From: Pseudomonas arcuscaelestis | Lineage (GTDB): Bacteria > Pseudomonadota > Gammaproteobacteria > Pseudomonadales > Pseudomonadaceae | Direction: 5' to 3' | NCBI RefSeq assembly: GCF_016881005.1 | Contig: NZ_JACOPV010000024.1 | Location: 1-62,651 of the forward strand | DNA length: 62,651 nt | Notes under the pieces: generated by a model | Told to the model about the DNA's origin: nothing | What the model saw: only the letters and a program-made list of their open reading frames with translations | The model's database searches: none | Program-made: the position numbers and the translations under genes | In this document: piece after piece, positions 26,866 to 36,424 of the stretch | How the letters are laid out: the number at the start of each line of letters is the position of its first letter | Numbering within the stretch: position 1 is the stretch's first letter

Positions 26866-28737
26866 TCAGTAGCGAGTAATGTCCGCCTTGGCTTCCAACT
26901 GTTTACGGTAAGCCGCGAAGTCCTGCTGACCGGCACGCGAAGCGAGGAAGCGGCGATAGGCTGACTTCTCTTCATCGGTGGCCGTCGCGCCTTCGTTGAC
27001 GCCATTGAGGCGCAATACAACCAGGCTGCCATCGTTGAGCACAACGCTGCCATAGACGGGTTTGTCCTTGGCCTCAGGCTTGCTCATACGGAACACTGCC
27101 TGCAGCTCGGCCGGATCAATACCGTCCTGGCTACGCGAAACCGCTTCCTGGACCTTCCAGCTCTGACCGTCCTGGGCTGCATCCATGGCGATGCTACCGT
27201 CACGCAGACCGGCAATCAGCGCGTCTGCCTTGGTTTTCAAAGCTGCAGTCGCCTGCTCTTTGGCCAAGTGCTTGCGGATACTGTCGGAGACCACTTCCAG
27301 GCTCAATTGCTCGGGCTTGAGGTGCTCTTTGACACGCAGCACCACGATGGTTTCCGGATCCAGTTCGATAGCGGTGCTATTGGCACCCTCTTCCAGCACT
27401 TCAGCGCTGAAGGCAGCCTGGATCACTGCACGATTGGCAGTGATACCGTCACCACCCTCACGGCCGAACGCAGGTGCGGTGTGCACCTTCAGGCCGAGCT
27501 CTTGAGCTGGCTGAGCCAGATCGGACGCTTCAAAGGCCGAGTCTTCGAGTTGCTTGGTGACTTCAACGAAACGCTGTTCAACCTGCTGGGTTTTCAGCTC
27601 ACGCGTCAGCTTGTCCTTCAAACTGGCAAAGCTCGGCACCTCAGGCGCTTCCACGCCCAGCAGCTTGATCAGGTGGAAGCCGTAGTCGGTACGCACCGGG
27701 GCCGAAACCTGATCCTTATTCAGCGCATACAGTGCTTCTTCGAACGCTGGATCGTAGACACCCTGGCCTGCGTAACCCAGGTCGCCGCCATTGTTGGCCG
27801 AACCTGGGTCCTGGGAGAACTCCTTGGCCAATGTGGCAAAGTCTTCACCTTTGGACAGGCGTTGCTGGATCTCTTCGATCTTCGCTTTTGCCTGGGCTTC
27901 GTTCACCTTGTCATTCACTTCGATAAGGATATGCGCAGCGTGGCGCTGCTCCGCCAGATTGGCGATTTCCTTTTCATACAGTGCTTTGAGTTCGTCTTCG
28001 TTGACAGTGACCTGATCGAAGAACGCCGACTTCTTCAGCTCGATGTAGTCAATTACGACTTGATCCGGGCTCATGAACTCTTTGGCGTGTTCATCGTAAT
28101 GCGCCTTGATCTGCTCGTCGGTGACCTTGACCGCAGCCGGGTCGGCCTTGAAAGTCAGCGAAGCGAAATCACGTGTCTGCTTTTCCAGACGGGCGAAAGC
28201 ATTGACCTGGTCATCGGTGACGAAACCACTGCCGGCCAGGCCAGCACGCAGTTGGCCGATGAGCATTTCCTGAGCCAGCATTTCGCGGAATTGCAGACGG
28301 CCGTAGCCCATCTGACGAATCACCTGATCGAAACGCTCGGGGCTGAACTTGCCGTCTACCTGGAACTCAGGCGTCTGCAAGATCAGTTGATCCAGGGCAG
28401 CCTCGGAGAAAGCAAACTTGGCGTCGTGTGCGCCCTGAAGCAGCAATTTACGGTCGATCAGACCTTTGAGCGCCGCTTCACGCAGCATTTTGTCATCGAG
28501 CAGCGATGGATCAAAATCCTTGCCCAACTGTTGCATCAACTGCCGACGTTGCATGTCGACGGCCTGGCTCAGTTCGTTCTGGCTAATGGTTTCACCATTG
28601 ACCTTGGCAGCGTCCTGGCTGTGGGTGGTGGCCTGGAAGATGGCATCGAAGCCGGTCAGTGCCATCAAGGCTACGATGACACCGATGATGGTCTTGGCAA
28701 TCCAACCTTGTGAATTGTCCCTGATATTCTGCAGCAT
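26866..28737 (-). CDS. ppiD: Periplasmic folding chaperone PpiD (SurA_N/parvulin)
   Basis: A 623-residue inner-membrane-anchored chaperone. A single membrane segment (about 14-34, TIIGVIVALMALTGFDAIF) is followed by a SurA-type N-terminal chaperone domain, a parvulin domain starting near HAAHILIEVN (about 266-355) and a C-terminal helical part. It helps outer-membrane and secreted proteins fold near the Sec translocon. It follows hupB, with a terminator between them. In P. aeruginosa fabI lies between the npp operon and ppiD; here it does not. Confidence 0.95.
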   Translation of the reverse strand: MLQNIRDNSQGWIAKTIIGVIVALMALTGFDAIFQATTHSQDAAKVNGETISQNELSQAVDMQRRQLMQQLGKDFDPSLLDDKMLREAALKGLIDRKLLLQGAHDAKFAFSEAALDQLILQTPEFQVDGKFSPERFDQVIRQMGYGRLQFREMLAQEMLIGQLRAGLAGSGFVTDDQVNAFARLEKQTRDFASLTFKADPAAVKVTDEQIKAHYDEHAKEFMSPDQVVIDYIELKKSAFFDQVTVNEDELKALYEKEIANLAEQRHAAHILIEVNDKVNEAQAKAKIEEIQQRLSKGEDFATLAKEFSQDPGSANNGGDLGYAGQGVYDPAFEEALYALNKDQVSAPVRTDYGFHLIKLLGVEAPEVPSFASLKDKLTRELKTQQVEQRFVEVTKQLEDSAFEASDLAQPAQELGLKVHTAPAFGREGGDGITANRAVIQAAFSAEVLEEGANSTAIELDPETIVVLRVKEHLKPEQLSLEVVSDSIRKHLAKEQATAALKTKADALIAGLRDGSIAMDAAQDGQSWKVQEAVSRSQDGIDPAELQAVFRMSKPEAKDKPVYGSVVLNDGSLVVLRLNGVNEGATATDEEKSAYRRFLASRAGQQDFAAYRKQLEAKADITRY

Positions 28738-28803
28738 GCGTCCCCCAGAAACGGTTGTATTGAATGAAACAACCGTGGAGCGTGGGTAGATTCCTGATAG
28801 AAG

Positions 28804-28830
28804 AAAGGCGCATCCGGAGATGCGCCTTCT
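28804..28830 (-). terminator. Terminator after hupB
   Basis: AAGGCGCATC (28804-28813) and GATGCGCCTT (28818-28827) pair around CGGA. On the minus strand the stem is followed by TTTCTTC. Confidence 0.85.
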
Positions 28831-28933
28831 CGTAACCGGCCAGACAACAGGTACTTTTCAACGATTCCTGATATCCGGCAGCCAAGCCAGGCTTGAGCCC
28901 GGCTCGGTTAGGCGTGAGCCTGAAGGAAGGGTC

Positions 28934-29206
28934 TTAGTTGACGGCTTCTTTCAGTGCCTTGCCAGCCTTGAAGCCTGGCTTCTTGGCAGCAGGGATTTCC
29001 AGAGTCTTGCCGGTTTGCGGGTTGCGGCCGGTGCGAGCTGGACGATCGGTTACGGAGAAGGTACCGAAACCTACCAGTACCACGGAGTCACCTGCCTTCA
29101 GGGCGCCGGTGACGGATTCGATTACTGCGTCCAGCGCACGGCCAGCAACAGCTTTCGGGATGTCAGCAGAAGCGGCGATAGCGTCAATCAGTTCCGACTT
29201 GTTCAC
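28934..29206 (-). CDS. hupB: DNA-binding protein HU-beta
   Basis: A 90-residue HU nucleoid protein: MNKSELIDAIAASADIPKA start, core GDSVVLVGFGTFSV, DNA-wrapping arm RPARTGRNPQTGKTLEI and the C-terminal helix. The start is GTG at 29206, with AGGGGA upstream, giving exactly the 90-residue HU length. It lies between lon and ppiD, the standard gammaproteobacterial order. Confidence 0.97.
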   Translation of the reverse strand: MNKSELIDAIAASADIPKAVAGRALDAVIESVTGALKAGDSVVLVGFGTFSVTDRPARTGRNPQTGKTLEIPAAKKPGFKAGKALKEAVN

Positions 29207-29352
29207 TCTAAGTCCCCTTATCTCTATTGAGTTTGTTTCTAAGTATGTAATGAAAAGCAAAACAAGCGCTGGGTGGCCTAATGACGCATAAGCGCCGCTT
29301 TATAACAAGGGCCTGAAAATACCGTCAAGAAAGCCCCCCAGCCAAATACGTA

Positions 29353-31749
29353 CTAATGCGTGCTAATTCGTTCCTTGGAATCGCTGTCGCGCTTTTCATC
29401 CTTGGCGACAATCTCTGGAGCCACATCTGGTAAGGGCTCCGGGGCGTATTGCAGCGCAATTTGGAGGACTTCGTCAATCCATTTGACCGGTTTAATCTGA
29501 AGATCCTGCTTAATATTCTCAGGAATTTCCTTCAAATCGCGCACATTCTCTTCAGGAATGATCACGGTCTTGATTCCGCCACGGTGAGCGGCCAGGAGTT
29601 TCTCCTTCAAGCCACCAATAGCAAGCACCTGTCCACGCAGTGTAATTTCCCCGGTCATGGCCACATCGGCACGTACCGGAATCTGCGTCAACGCCGACAC
29701 CAGGGCGGTACACATGCCAACACCGGCACTTGGACCATCCTTGGGCGTTGCACCTTCAGGCATGTGGATGTGGGTGTCACGCTTCTCGTGGAAGTCCGCT
29801 GGAATACCCAGGCTTTTCGCCCGGCTGCGAACCACAGTCTGCGCAGCCGTGATCGATTCGACCATCACATCGCCCAGCGAGCCGGTCTTGATCAACTGGC
29901 CCTTGCCTGGAATCACCGCAGCTTCAATAGTCAACAGTTCACCACCGACCTGAGTCCAGGCCAGACCAGTAACCTGCCCCACTTGATCCTGCTGCTCAGC
30001 CAGACCATAACGGAACTTGCGCACCCCAAGGAAATGCTCCAACTGCTCGCCAGTGACCTTGACGGCCACTTGCTTGAGCCCCGCATGCTCCTTGACCACC
30101 TTGCGGCAGATCTTGGCGATTTGACGCTCAAGGCCCCGCACACCCGCTTCACGGGTGTAGTAGCGAATGATGTCGCGAATTGCACTGACGTCGACGTCCA
30201 GCTCGCCTTTCTTCAGGCCATTGGCCTTGATCTGCTTGGGCGTGAGGTACTTGACTGCGATGTTGATCTTCTCGTCTTCGGTGTAGCCCGGCAGACGGAT
30301 GACTTCCATCCGGTCCAGCAATGCTGGCGGGATGTTCATCGAGTTGGAGGTGCAGAGGAACATCACATCGGAAAGATCGTAATCGACTTCCAGATAGTGA
30401 TCGTTGAAGTTGTGGTTCTGCTCGGGATCGAGCACCTCAAGCAGTGCCGACGCCGGGTCGCCACGCATGTCGCTGCCCATTTTGTCGATTTCGTCGAGCA
30501 GGAACAACGGGTTGCGCACCCCTACCTTGGTCATCTTCTGGATCAAGCGGCCAGGCATCGAGCCAATGTAGGTACGCCGGTGACCACGAATCTCGGCTTC
30601 GTCACGCACACCACCCAGGGCCATGCGCACAAACTTGCGGTTGGTGGCGCTGGCGATCGACTCCGCCAGGGAAGTTTTACCTACACCGGGAGGACCCACC
30701 AGGCACAACACCGGACCACGGATCTTTTTGACCCGTTTCTGCACAGCGAGGTACTCAAGGATGCGCTCCTTGACCTCCTCCAGACCGTAGTGGTCGGCAT
30801 CGAGGATCTCTTCAGCCTTGGCCAGGTCCAGGCGCACCTTGCTCTGGGCCTTCCACGGCACTTGCACCAGCCAGTCCAGGTAGGAGCGCACCACGGTGGC
30901 TTCAGCGGACATCGGCGACATCTGCTTGAGCTTGTTCAGTTCGGCCTGAGCCTTGGCGTAAGCGTCTTTGGGCAGCCCAGCAGCATCGAGGCGCTTTTTC
31001 AGCTCTTCGACTTCGTTGTGGCCTTCTTCGCTGTCTCCCAGTTCTTTCTGAATGGCTTTCATCTGCTCATTCAGATAGTACTCGCGCTGACTGCGCTCCA
31101 TTTGCTTCTTGACCCGCCCACGGATGCGCTTTTCGACCTGCAGCAGGTCAATTTCAGCATCCAGCAACGCCATAACGTGCTCGACACGGGTGGTCAGATC
31201 GAGAATCTCAAGGATTTCCTGCTTTTGTTCGATCTTCAGCGCCATGTGTGCAGCCATGGTGTCGACCAGGCGCCCGGGCTCATCGATGCTGTTAAGCGAC
31301 GAGAGGACTTCAGCCGGGACTTTCTTGCCCAACTGAACGTACTGTTCAAATTGTGACAACAAGCTTCGAACGAAGACTTCAGACTCGCGCTCGGCAGTCT
31401 GCGACTCGTCGATCAAGGAAACGTCGGCACGAATATGGCCGTCGACCTCGTTGAAACGCTCAACTGCACCGCGCTGCTCACCCTCTACCAACACCTTTAC
31501 GGTGCCATCAGGCAGCTTCAGCAGTTGCAGAACAGTAGCGATGGTGCCAACGCGGTACAGGGCATCCTCGCCTGGATCGTCGTCAGCGGGATTCTTTTGG
31601 GCCAGCAGGAGAATCTGCTTTTCGCCCGTCATTGCGGCCTCAAGGGCTTCGATGGACTTCTCGCGCCCCACGAACAGTGGGATGACCATATGCGGGTAGA
31701 CGACAACGTCGCGCAATGGCAAAAGAGGCAAGTCGAGGGTGGTCTTCAT
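29353..31749 (-). CDS. lon: ATP-dependent protease Lon
   Basis: A 798-residue Lon protease: N-terminal substrate-binding domain opening LPLLPLRDVVVYPHMV, a long helical segment, AAA+ module with Walker A GPPGVGKT and Walker B FLLDEIDK, then the protease domain. The catalytic serine lies in PKDGPSAGVGM and the lysine in GGLKEKLLAA. The start at 31749 has GAGGCGAAATC upstream; an earlier in-frame start would cover the promoter region. A sigma-32-like promoter lies 60 bases upstream, fitting its heat-shock control. Confidence 0.97.
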   Translation of the reverse strand: MKTTLDLPLLPLRDVVVYPHMVIPLFVGREKSIEALEAAMTGEKQILLLAQKNPADDDPGEDALYRVGTIATVLQLLKLPDGTVKVLVEGEQRGAVERFNEVDGHIRADVSLIDESQTAERESEVFVRSLLSQFEQYVQLGKKVPAEVLSSLNSIDEPGRLVDTMAAHMALKIEQKQEILEILDLTTRVEHVMALLDAEIDLLQVEKRIRGRVKKQMERSQREYYLNEQMKAIQKELGDSEEGHNEVEELKKRLDAAGLPKDAYAKAQAELNKLKQMSPMSAEATVVRSYLDWLVQVPWKAQSKVRLDLAKAEEILDADHYGLEEVKERILEYLAVQKRVKKIRGPVLCLVGPPGVGKTSLAESIASATNRKFVRMALGGVRDEAEIRGHRRTYIGSMPGRLIQKMTKVGVRNPLFLLDEIDKMGSDMRGDPASALLEVLDPEQNHNFNDHYLEVDYDLSDVMFLCTSNSMNIPPALLDRMEVIRLPGYTEDEKINIAVKYLTPKQIKANGLKKGELDVDVSAIRDIIRYYTREAGVRGLERQIAKICRKVVKEHAGLKQVAVKVTGEQLEHFLGVRKFRYGLAEQQDQVGQVTGLAWTQVGGELLTIEAAVIPGKGQLIKTGSLGDVMVESITAAQTVVRSRAKSLGIPADFHEKRDTHIHMPEGATPKDGPSAGVGMCTALVSALTQIPVRADVAMTGEITLRGQVLAIGGLKEKLLAAHRGGIKTVIIPEENVRDLKEIPENIKQDLQIKPVKWIDEVLQIALQYAPEPLPDVAPEIVAKDEKRDSDSKERISTH

Positions 31750-31808
31750 GATTTCGCCTCTACAGCGGCCTTGTGGCCGGAAACCGGGGGAATTTGAGCA
31801 TGGGTTTA

Positions 31809-31837
31809 ATGTGGGGGCAGCCCCGCAAAAAAACAAG
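31809..31837 (-). promoter_or_regulatory. Sigma-32-type promoter of lon
   Basis: On the minus strand CTTGTTT (31837-31831), 14 bases, then CCCCACAT (31816-31809). This is close to the heat-shock consensus CTTGAAA-N13/14-CCCCATNT and 60 bases from the lon start. Confidence 0.6.
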
Positions 31838-31853
31838 CTCTACGACAGGAAAA

Positions 31854-31878
31854 GCAAAGGGGCCCGAAGGCCCCTTGC
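31854..31878 (-). terminator. Terminator after clpX
   Basis: GGGGCC and GGCCCC (31859-31874) with flanking A/T pairs form a stem with a CGAA loop. On the minus strand it is followed by TTTGCTTTTCC, 22 bases after the clpX stop. Confidence 0.8.
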
Positions 31879-31899
31879 AGATTCGAGCCGATTGGCGAC

Positions 31900-33183
31900 T
31901 CAGACGTCTGGTGCAGCTTTGGCTTGCGGCTCGCTGTTCTCGTAGATCAGCAGTGGCTGCGAAGAACCATCGATGACACTCTCATCGATCACCACCTTGC
32001 TGACATCCTTCTGCGAAGGAATTTCATACATGGTGTCGAGCAGGATGCCCTCGAGAATCGAGCGCAGTCCACGGGCACCGGTTTTGCGTTCCAGCGCCTT
32101 GCGGGCTACGGACTTGAGCGCATCGCTGCGGAACTCCAGGTCCACGCCTTCCATCTCGAACAACTTGGCATACTGCTTGGTGAGTGCGTTTTTCGGCTCG
32201 GTCAAAATCTGCATCAAAGCAGCTTCGTCGAGCTCATCAAGCGTCGCCAGTACCGGGAGGCGGCCAACGAACTCCGGAATCAGACCGAACTTGACCAGAT
32301 CGTCAGGCTCGACCTCACGCAGTGACTCGCCGACTTTCTTCCCTTCCTGCTTGCTGCGCACTTCGGCACCAAAACCGATACCGCCGCGGGTGGAGCGCCC
32401 CTGAATGACCTTTTCAAGGCCCGAGAACGCACCGCCACAGATAAACAGGATGTTACGTGTATCGACCTGCAGGAACTCTTGTTGCGGATGCTTGCGGCCA
32501 CCTTGCGGCGGTACCGAGGCGACCGTGCCTTCGATCAGCTTGAGCAGCGCCTGCTGCACACCTTCACCCGAAACATCACGGGTGATCGATGGGTTGTCCG
32601 ACTTGCGCGAGATCTTGTCGATTTCGTCGATGTAGACAATACCCATCTGGGCCTTTTCTACGTCGTAGTCGCACTTCTGCAGCAGTTTCTGAATGATGTT
32701 CTCGACGTCTTCGCCCACATAACCGGCTTCGGTCAGGGTGGTGGCATCGGCGATGGTGAACGGTACATTCAACAGACGCGCGAGGGTTTCGGCGAGCAGG
32801 GTTTTACCCGAGCCCGTCGGACCGATCAGCAGGATGTTACTCTTGCCGAGCTCGACATCGTCGTTCTTCTTGTCGCGTTGGTTCAAGCGCTTGTAGTGGT
32901 TGTACACCGCTACCGCCAGTACCTTTTTCGCACGCTCCTGACCAATGACATACTGATCCAGGATGGTGCTGATTTCTTTCGGCGAAGGCAGTTTATGCGC
33001 GCTGCTTTCGGCCTGGGCTTCCTGCACCTCCTCGCGGATGATGTCATTGCACAGGTCGACGCACTCGTCGCAGATAAATACCGAGGGGCCGGCAATCAAC
33101 TTGCGCACTTCATGCTGGCTTTTGCCGCAGAAGGAGCAATAGAGCAATTTGCCGTTGTCCTCGCCGTTACGGGTGTCAGTCAT
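31900..33183 (-). CDS. clpX: ATP-dependent Clp protease ATP-binding subunit ClpX
   Basis: A 427-residue AAA+ unfoldase. The N-terminal zinc-binding domain has C16, C19, C38 and C41. Walker A is GPTGSGKT (121-128), followed by Walker B IVYIDEIDK, GYVGEDVE and RSTRGGIGFGAEV pore-region motifs and the sensor-2 arginine in GARGLRS. It feeds unfolded substrates to ClpP, encoded 106 bases upstream. The ribosome binding site is weak (GGAT). Confidence 0.97.
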   Translation of the reverse strand: MTDTRNGEDNGKLLYCSFCGKSQHEVRKLIAGPSVFICDECVDLCNDIIREEVQEAQAESSAHKLPSPKEISTILDQYVIGQERAKKVLAVAVYNHYKRLNQRDKKNDDVELGKSNILLIGPTGSGKTLLAETLARLLNVPFTIADATTLTEAGYVGEDVENIIQKLLQKCDYDVEKAQMGIVYIDEIDKISRKSDNPSITRDVSGEGVQQALLKLIEGTVASVPPQGGRKHPQQEFLQVDTRNILFICGGAFSGLEKVIQGRSTRGGIGFGAEVRSKQEGKKVGESLREVEPDDLVKFGLIPEFVGRLPVLATLDELDEAALMQILTEPKNALTKQYAKLFEMEGVDLEFRSDALKSVARKALERKTGARGLRSILEGILLDTMYEIPSQKDVSKVVIDESVIDGSSQPLLIYENSEPQAKAAPDV

Positions 33184-33232
33184 TCGATCGATCCAATCCG
33201 GTAGGCTTGCAACACAAGATGAAGGCTATTGC

Positions 33233-33276
33233 GGGCTTTTTCAAGCCCACAGGTGGCGGGAAAACCCAACCACCTG
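33233..33276 (-). terminator. Two hairpins in the clpP-clpX gap
   Basis: GGGCTT/AAGCCC (33233-33248) and AGGTGG/CCACCT (33251-33276) fold in the 106-base gap. Neither has a good T-run on the minus strand, so they more likely weaken read-through from clpP into clpX than stop it. Confidence 0.4.
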
Positions 33277-33289
33277 CTTTATTGCCTTA

Positions 33290-33931
33290 TCAGACAGCCA
33301 TTTGCCGCTTGTCGTGTACCGAGTCGATCAGGCCGTACTCGGCCGCACGTTGCGCGCTCATGAAGTTGTCGCGCTCGGTATCACGCTTGATGGTTTCAAG
33401 GTCCTGGCCAGTGTGGAAGGCCAGCAACTCGTTCAACCGCGACTTGATGGAGAGGATTTCCTTGGCGTGGATTTCGATGTCCGTCGCCTGCCCCTGGAAA
33501 CCACCCAGCGGCTGGTGAATCATCACACGCGAATTCGGCAGGCAGTGACGCTTGCCCTGGGCACCGGCAGCAAGCAGGAAGGCGCCCATGGAGCAAGCCT
33601 GACCGATGCAAACGGTGGAAACATCCGGCTTGATGAACTGCATGGTGTCGTAGATCGACATGCCCGCAGTTACCGAACCGCCCGGTGAGTTGATGTAAAG
33701 ATGGATATCCTTGTCCGGGTTTTCCGCTTCAAGGAACAGCAATTGCGCCGCGATCAGGTTGGCCATGTAGTCCTCTACCGGGCCGACCAGGAAGATCACT
33801 CGTTCCTTCAGAAGGCGCGAGTAGATGTCATAGGCACGCTCACCACGAGCGGATTGCTCGATAACCATCGGGACCAGGCCGCCTGCGGCCTGGATGTCAG
33901 AGCTCTGCTGATAATAAGAATTGCGGGACAT
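33290..33931 (-). CDS. clpP: ATP-dependent Clp protease proteolytic subunit
   Basis: A 213-residue serine protease subunit. The catalytic triad is visible: S114 in GQACSMGAF, H139 in VMIHQPLGG and D185 in IKRDTERDNF. INSPGGSVTAGMSIYD lines the substrate groove, and the N-terminal propeptide MSRNSYYQQSSD is typical. The ATG at 33931 fits the family; a GTG three codons earlier has GGGAG closer and cannot be excluded. It lies between tig and clpX, the classic order. Confidence 0.96.
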   Translation of the reverse strand: MSRNSYYQQSSDIQAAGGLVPMVIEQSARGERAYDIYSRLLKERVIFLVGPVEDYMANLIAAQLLFLEAENPDKDIHLYINSPGGSVTAGMSIYDTMQFIKPDVSTVCIGQACSMGAFLLAAGAQGKRHCLPNSRVMIHQPLGGFQGQATDIEIHAKEILSIKSRLNELLAFHTGQDLETIKRDTERDNFMSAQRAAEYGLIDSVHDKRQMAV

Positions 33932-33970
33932 GTCCTGCACTCACTCCCAAATAGTCATGTCTTGAATACG

Positions 33971-33998
33971 CACAAGCCAGCTCGGAAGCTGGCTTGTG
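33971..33998. terminator. Hairpin between tig and clpP
   Basis: CACAAGCCAGC (33971-33981) and GCTGGCTTGTG (33988-33998) form an 11-bp stem with a six-base loop. There is no T-run on the minus strand, so it may only attenuate tig transcription before clpP. Confidence 0.55.
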
Positions 33999-34022
33999 GT
34001 GTTTTCCTACGCGAGAAGGAAA

Positions 34023-35333
34023 TCAGTCAGCGGCAGGAGCCTGCACTGGCTTGATTGCTTCTTCGTACGAGACCGATTTATCGGTCACAGTCGCTTTCTG
34101 CAGAACAGTATCCACAACTTGTTCTTCCAGCACAACCGAACGAACTTCGTTCAGTTGCTGGTCGTTCTTGTAGTACCAAGCCACAACCTGTTCAGGCTCC
34201 TGGTAAGCCGAAGCCATTTCCTGGATCATTTCACGAACGCGGGCTTCGTCTGGCTGCAGGTCATTCTGCTTGACCACTTCGGCGACGATCAGACCCAGCA
34301 CTACGCGACGCTTGGCTTGCTCTTCGAACAGCTCGGCAGGCAGTTGCTCAGGTTTGATGTTGCCACCGAACTGCTGAACAGCTTGAACGCGCAGACGGTT
34401 GACTTCGTTTTCCAGCAGCGCTTTAGGCACTTCGATCGGGTTGGCAGCTACCAAGCCGTCCATCACCTGATTCTTGACCTTGGTTTTGATGGCCTGGCGC
34501 AGTTCACGCTCCATGTTCTTGCGAACTTCGGCGCGGAAACCATCAATGCCGGTTTCCTTGATACCGAACTGGGCGAAGAACTCTTCGGTCAGTTCTGGCA
34601 GTTTAGGCTCGGAAACACTGTTGACAGTTACGGTGAACTCAGCGGTTTTGCCAGCCAGGTCCAGGTTCTGATAATCCTCAGGGAAGGTCAGGTTCAGAAC
34701 GCGCTCTTCACCAGCCTTGGCGCCAACCAGACCTTCTTCGAAGCCTGGGATCATGCGGCCGGAACCCAGAACCAGCTGGGTGCCCTGGGCCGAACCACCG
34801 GCGAAGGCTTCACCGTCGACCTTGCCGACGAAATCGATGTTCAGCTGATCTTCGTTCTGAGCAGCACGATCTGCGACTTCGAAACGAACGTTCTGCTTGC
34901 GCAGGACTTCCAGCATGTTGTCCAGATCGGCGTCAGTCACTTCGGCGCTCAAGCGCTCAACAGCGATCGACTCGAAACCGGCAACGGTGAACTCAGGGAA
35001 TACTTCGAAAATAGCGACGAACTCCAGGTCGCCACCTTTCTCGAAAGACTTTGGCTCAACGGCAGGGGCGCCAGCCGGGTTCAGCTTCTGCTCGACCACC
35101 GCCTCGTAGAAAGAAGCCTGGACCAGGTCGCCGAAGGCTTCCTGACGGGCAGCGTCTTCATAACGCTGACGGATCACGCTCATCGGCACTTTACCAGGAC
35201 GGAAGCCTGCAACCTTGGCGCGACGGGCAGTCTGTTGCAGACGCTTGTTGACTTCGCTCTCGACGCGCTCTGCCGGAACGGCGATGGTCATGCGGCGCTC
35301 GAGAGCAGAAGTATTTTCAACAGAAACTTGCAT
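34023..35333 (-). CDS. tig: Trigger factor (ribosome-associated chaperone and peptidyl-prolyl isomerase)
   Basis: A 436-residue protein: ribosome-binding N-terminal domain with the signature GFRPGKVP (about residues 44-51), FKBP-type PPIase domain (about 160-245, DQLNIDFVGKVDGEAF onward) and a C-terminal chaperone domain. The start at 35333 (MQVSVENTS) has GAGGAA upstream. It binds nascent chains at the ribosome exit. The 5' gap to the next gene has no other gene; a GC hairpin at 35471-35494 may terminate the upstream small gene. Confidence 0.97.
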   Translation of the reverse strand: MQVSVENTSALERRMTIAVPAERVESEVNKRLQQTARRAKVAGFRPGKVPMSVIRQRYEDAARQEAFGDLVQASFYEAVVEQKLNPAGAPAVEPKSFEKGGDLEFVAIFEVFPEFTVAGFESIAVERLSAEVTDADLDNMLEVLRKQNVRFEVADRAAQNEDQLNIDFVGKVDGEAFAGGSAQGTQLVLGSGRMIPGFEEGLVGAKAGEERVLNLTFPEDYQNLDLAGKTAEFTVTVNSVSEPKLPELTEEFFAQFGIKETGIDGFRAEVRKNMERELRQAIKTKVKNQVMDGLVAANPIEVPKALLENEVNRLRVQAVQQFGGNIKPEQLPAELFEEQAKRRVVLGLIVAEVVKQNDLQPDEARVREMIQEMASAYQEPEQVVAWYYKNDQQLNEVRSVVLEEQVVDTVLQKATVTDKSVSYEEAIKPVQAPAAD

Positions 35334-35606
35334 GGATATTCCTCGTTGCACAGACGTTAGCCGGCGATACCCGACTCCAGAATCAAGGGCAAACATTCTA
35401 GTGGCTCAAAGGCCAGAAGTCACCCCGTTCGAGAAGACGGGAAAGTACACCGGTCCATTTCATTTACAGACCCCGGCAAAATCCTTGCCCGGGGACGCTC
35501 AAGACCCGCCGCTCAAGGCCTGACGCCTCTCCCGAGAGGGATAACGCACCTCACCCCAAGCAGCCAGAAATATTTGTCAAAACACTACAGGATCGAGCCC
35601 GTCCGC

Positions 35607-35909
35607 TCAGGGCGCCGAATCATCGATCTCGTTGATACTGCAATACTCGTCCCACTCCATACCCAGCGCTTCAGCTACCTGCCGATGCACTTCCAGGCGC
35701 ATGCTCTTAAGCTCTGCCTCGGACCCGGCAATCAGTTGCAGGGTTAATTCCCAAGGCTCCAGCCCCTGCTCCTGCGCAGCATCTTCGAAAGCCCACTCAA
35801 TCTGCTGATGTTGCTCACGGGCACTTAACCCGGCAATTTCTTCGAGTAGCTGCGGATTGGCTTCGGCGAAACGCTGCAACGCGTTGTCCTGGCGCTCTTT
35901 TGAAATCAT
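35607..35909 (-). CDS. DUF6388-like small acidic protein
   Basis: A 100-residue acidic, all-helical protein with no signal or membrane segment (MISKERQDNALQRFAEANPQLL opening; EALGMEWDEYCSIN near the end). GAGGAC stands 9 bases before the ATG. It resembles the DUF6388 family found in Pseudomonas, from memory. Its function is unknown. It stands alone, 273 bases upstream of tig and downstream of the tRNA operon. Confidence 0.8.
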   Translation of the reverse strand: MISKERQDNALQRFAEANPQLLEEIAGLSAREQHQQIEWAFEDAAQEQGLEPWELTLQLIAGSEAELKSMRLEVHRQVAEALGMEWDEYCSINEIDDSAP

Positions 35910-36286
35910 GACGCTGTCCTCGCTACCTTGCCGTCAATCACGGCCTCAACCGGCTGAAATCTATCAGCTTTTGACCCCTTGTCACCAGTGCGCTGGAATG
36001 CACGACCGCGCCAGGTAGTAGAAATTGTCCGGCACACCCTCAGGCAAACCGTCAGGGGATATCAACGGCAATAACCTGGAAGCGCTGAGGCGAATTGAGT
36101 CAACAGCACAGTCCGGACAGGATCGGCATGCTCGAACATGCGCAATAGCCCTGAAACCTGATCGCCAGAAACGACAAAGGGCAGCCATTAAGGCTGCCCT
36201 TTTCGTTCGCTGATTTCAAAAGCATTCCCAAAACGCTCCAATTCTCTGGACTCTCTGGGAAAAACCTCTAGAAACAGACACTTAAA
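35910..36286. other. Intergenic stretch between the DUF6388-like gene and the tRNA operon
   Basis: 377 bases with no gene that can be supported. It holds the tRNA operon terminator at 36176-36202; short open frames here lack ribosome binding sites. Confidence 0.6.
36176..36203 (-). terminator. Terminator of the tRNA operon
   Basis: AAAGGGCAGCC (36176-36186) and GGCTGCCCTTT (36192-36202) form a perfect stem with a five-base loop, about 84 bases beyond tRNA-Leu. On the minus strand it is followed by GTCGTTTC. Confidence 0.8.
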
Positions 36287-36371
36287 TGGTGCGGACGAAG
36301 AGACTCGAACTCTTACAGCTTGCGCCGCTGGAACCTAAATCCAGTGTGTCTACCAATTTCACCACGTCCGC
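36287..36371 (-). tRNA. tRNA-Leu (anticodon TAG)
   Basis: 85 bases with a seven-base-pair acceptor GCGGACG/CGTCCGC, the long variable arm of a class II tRNA, loop TTTAGGT giving anticodon TAG (CUA/CUN codons), a TTCGAGT T-loop and an encoded CCA at the 3' end. It is the last gene of the Arg-His-Leu operon. Confidence 0.95.
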
Positions 36372-36424
36372 ATGAAGCTTTTAAAGCAAAGGCGCCGGAT
36401 TTTCATCGGGCGCCTTTTGGAATA

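Noticed and set aside
27268..28713. 481-codon open frame opposite ppiD
   Set aside because: Antisense shadow of a GC-rich gene; lacks start signals and its composition mirrors ppiD codons.
29449..31356. 635-codon open frame opposite lon
   Set aside because: Lon on the other strand is complete and certain; the antisense protein has no recognisable domain.
34055..35360. Long frame opposite tig
   Set aside because: Shadow of tig caused by third-position bias.
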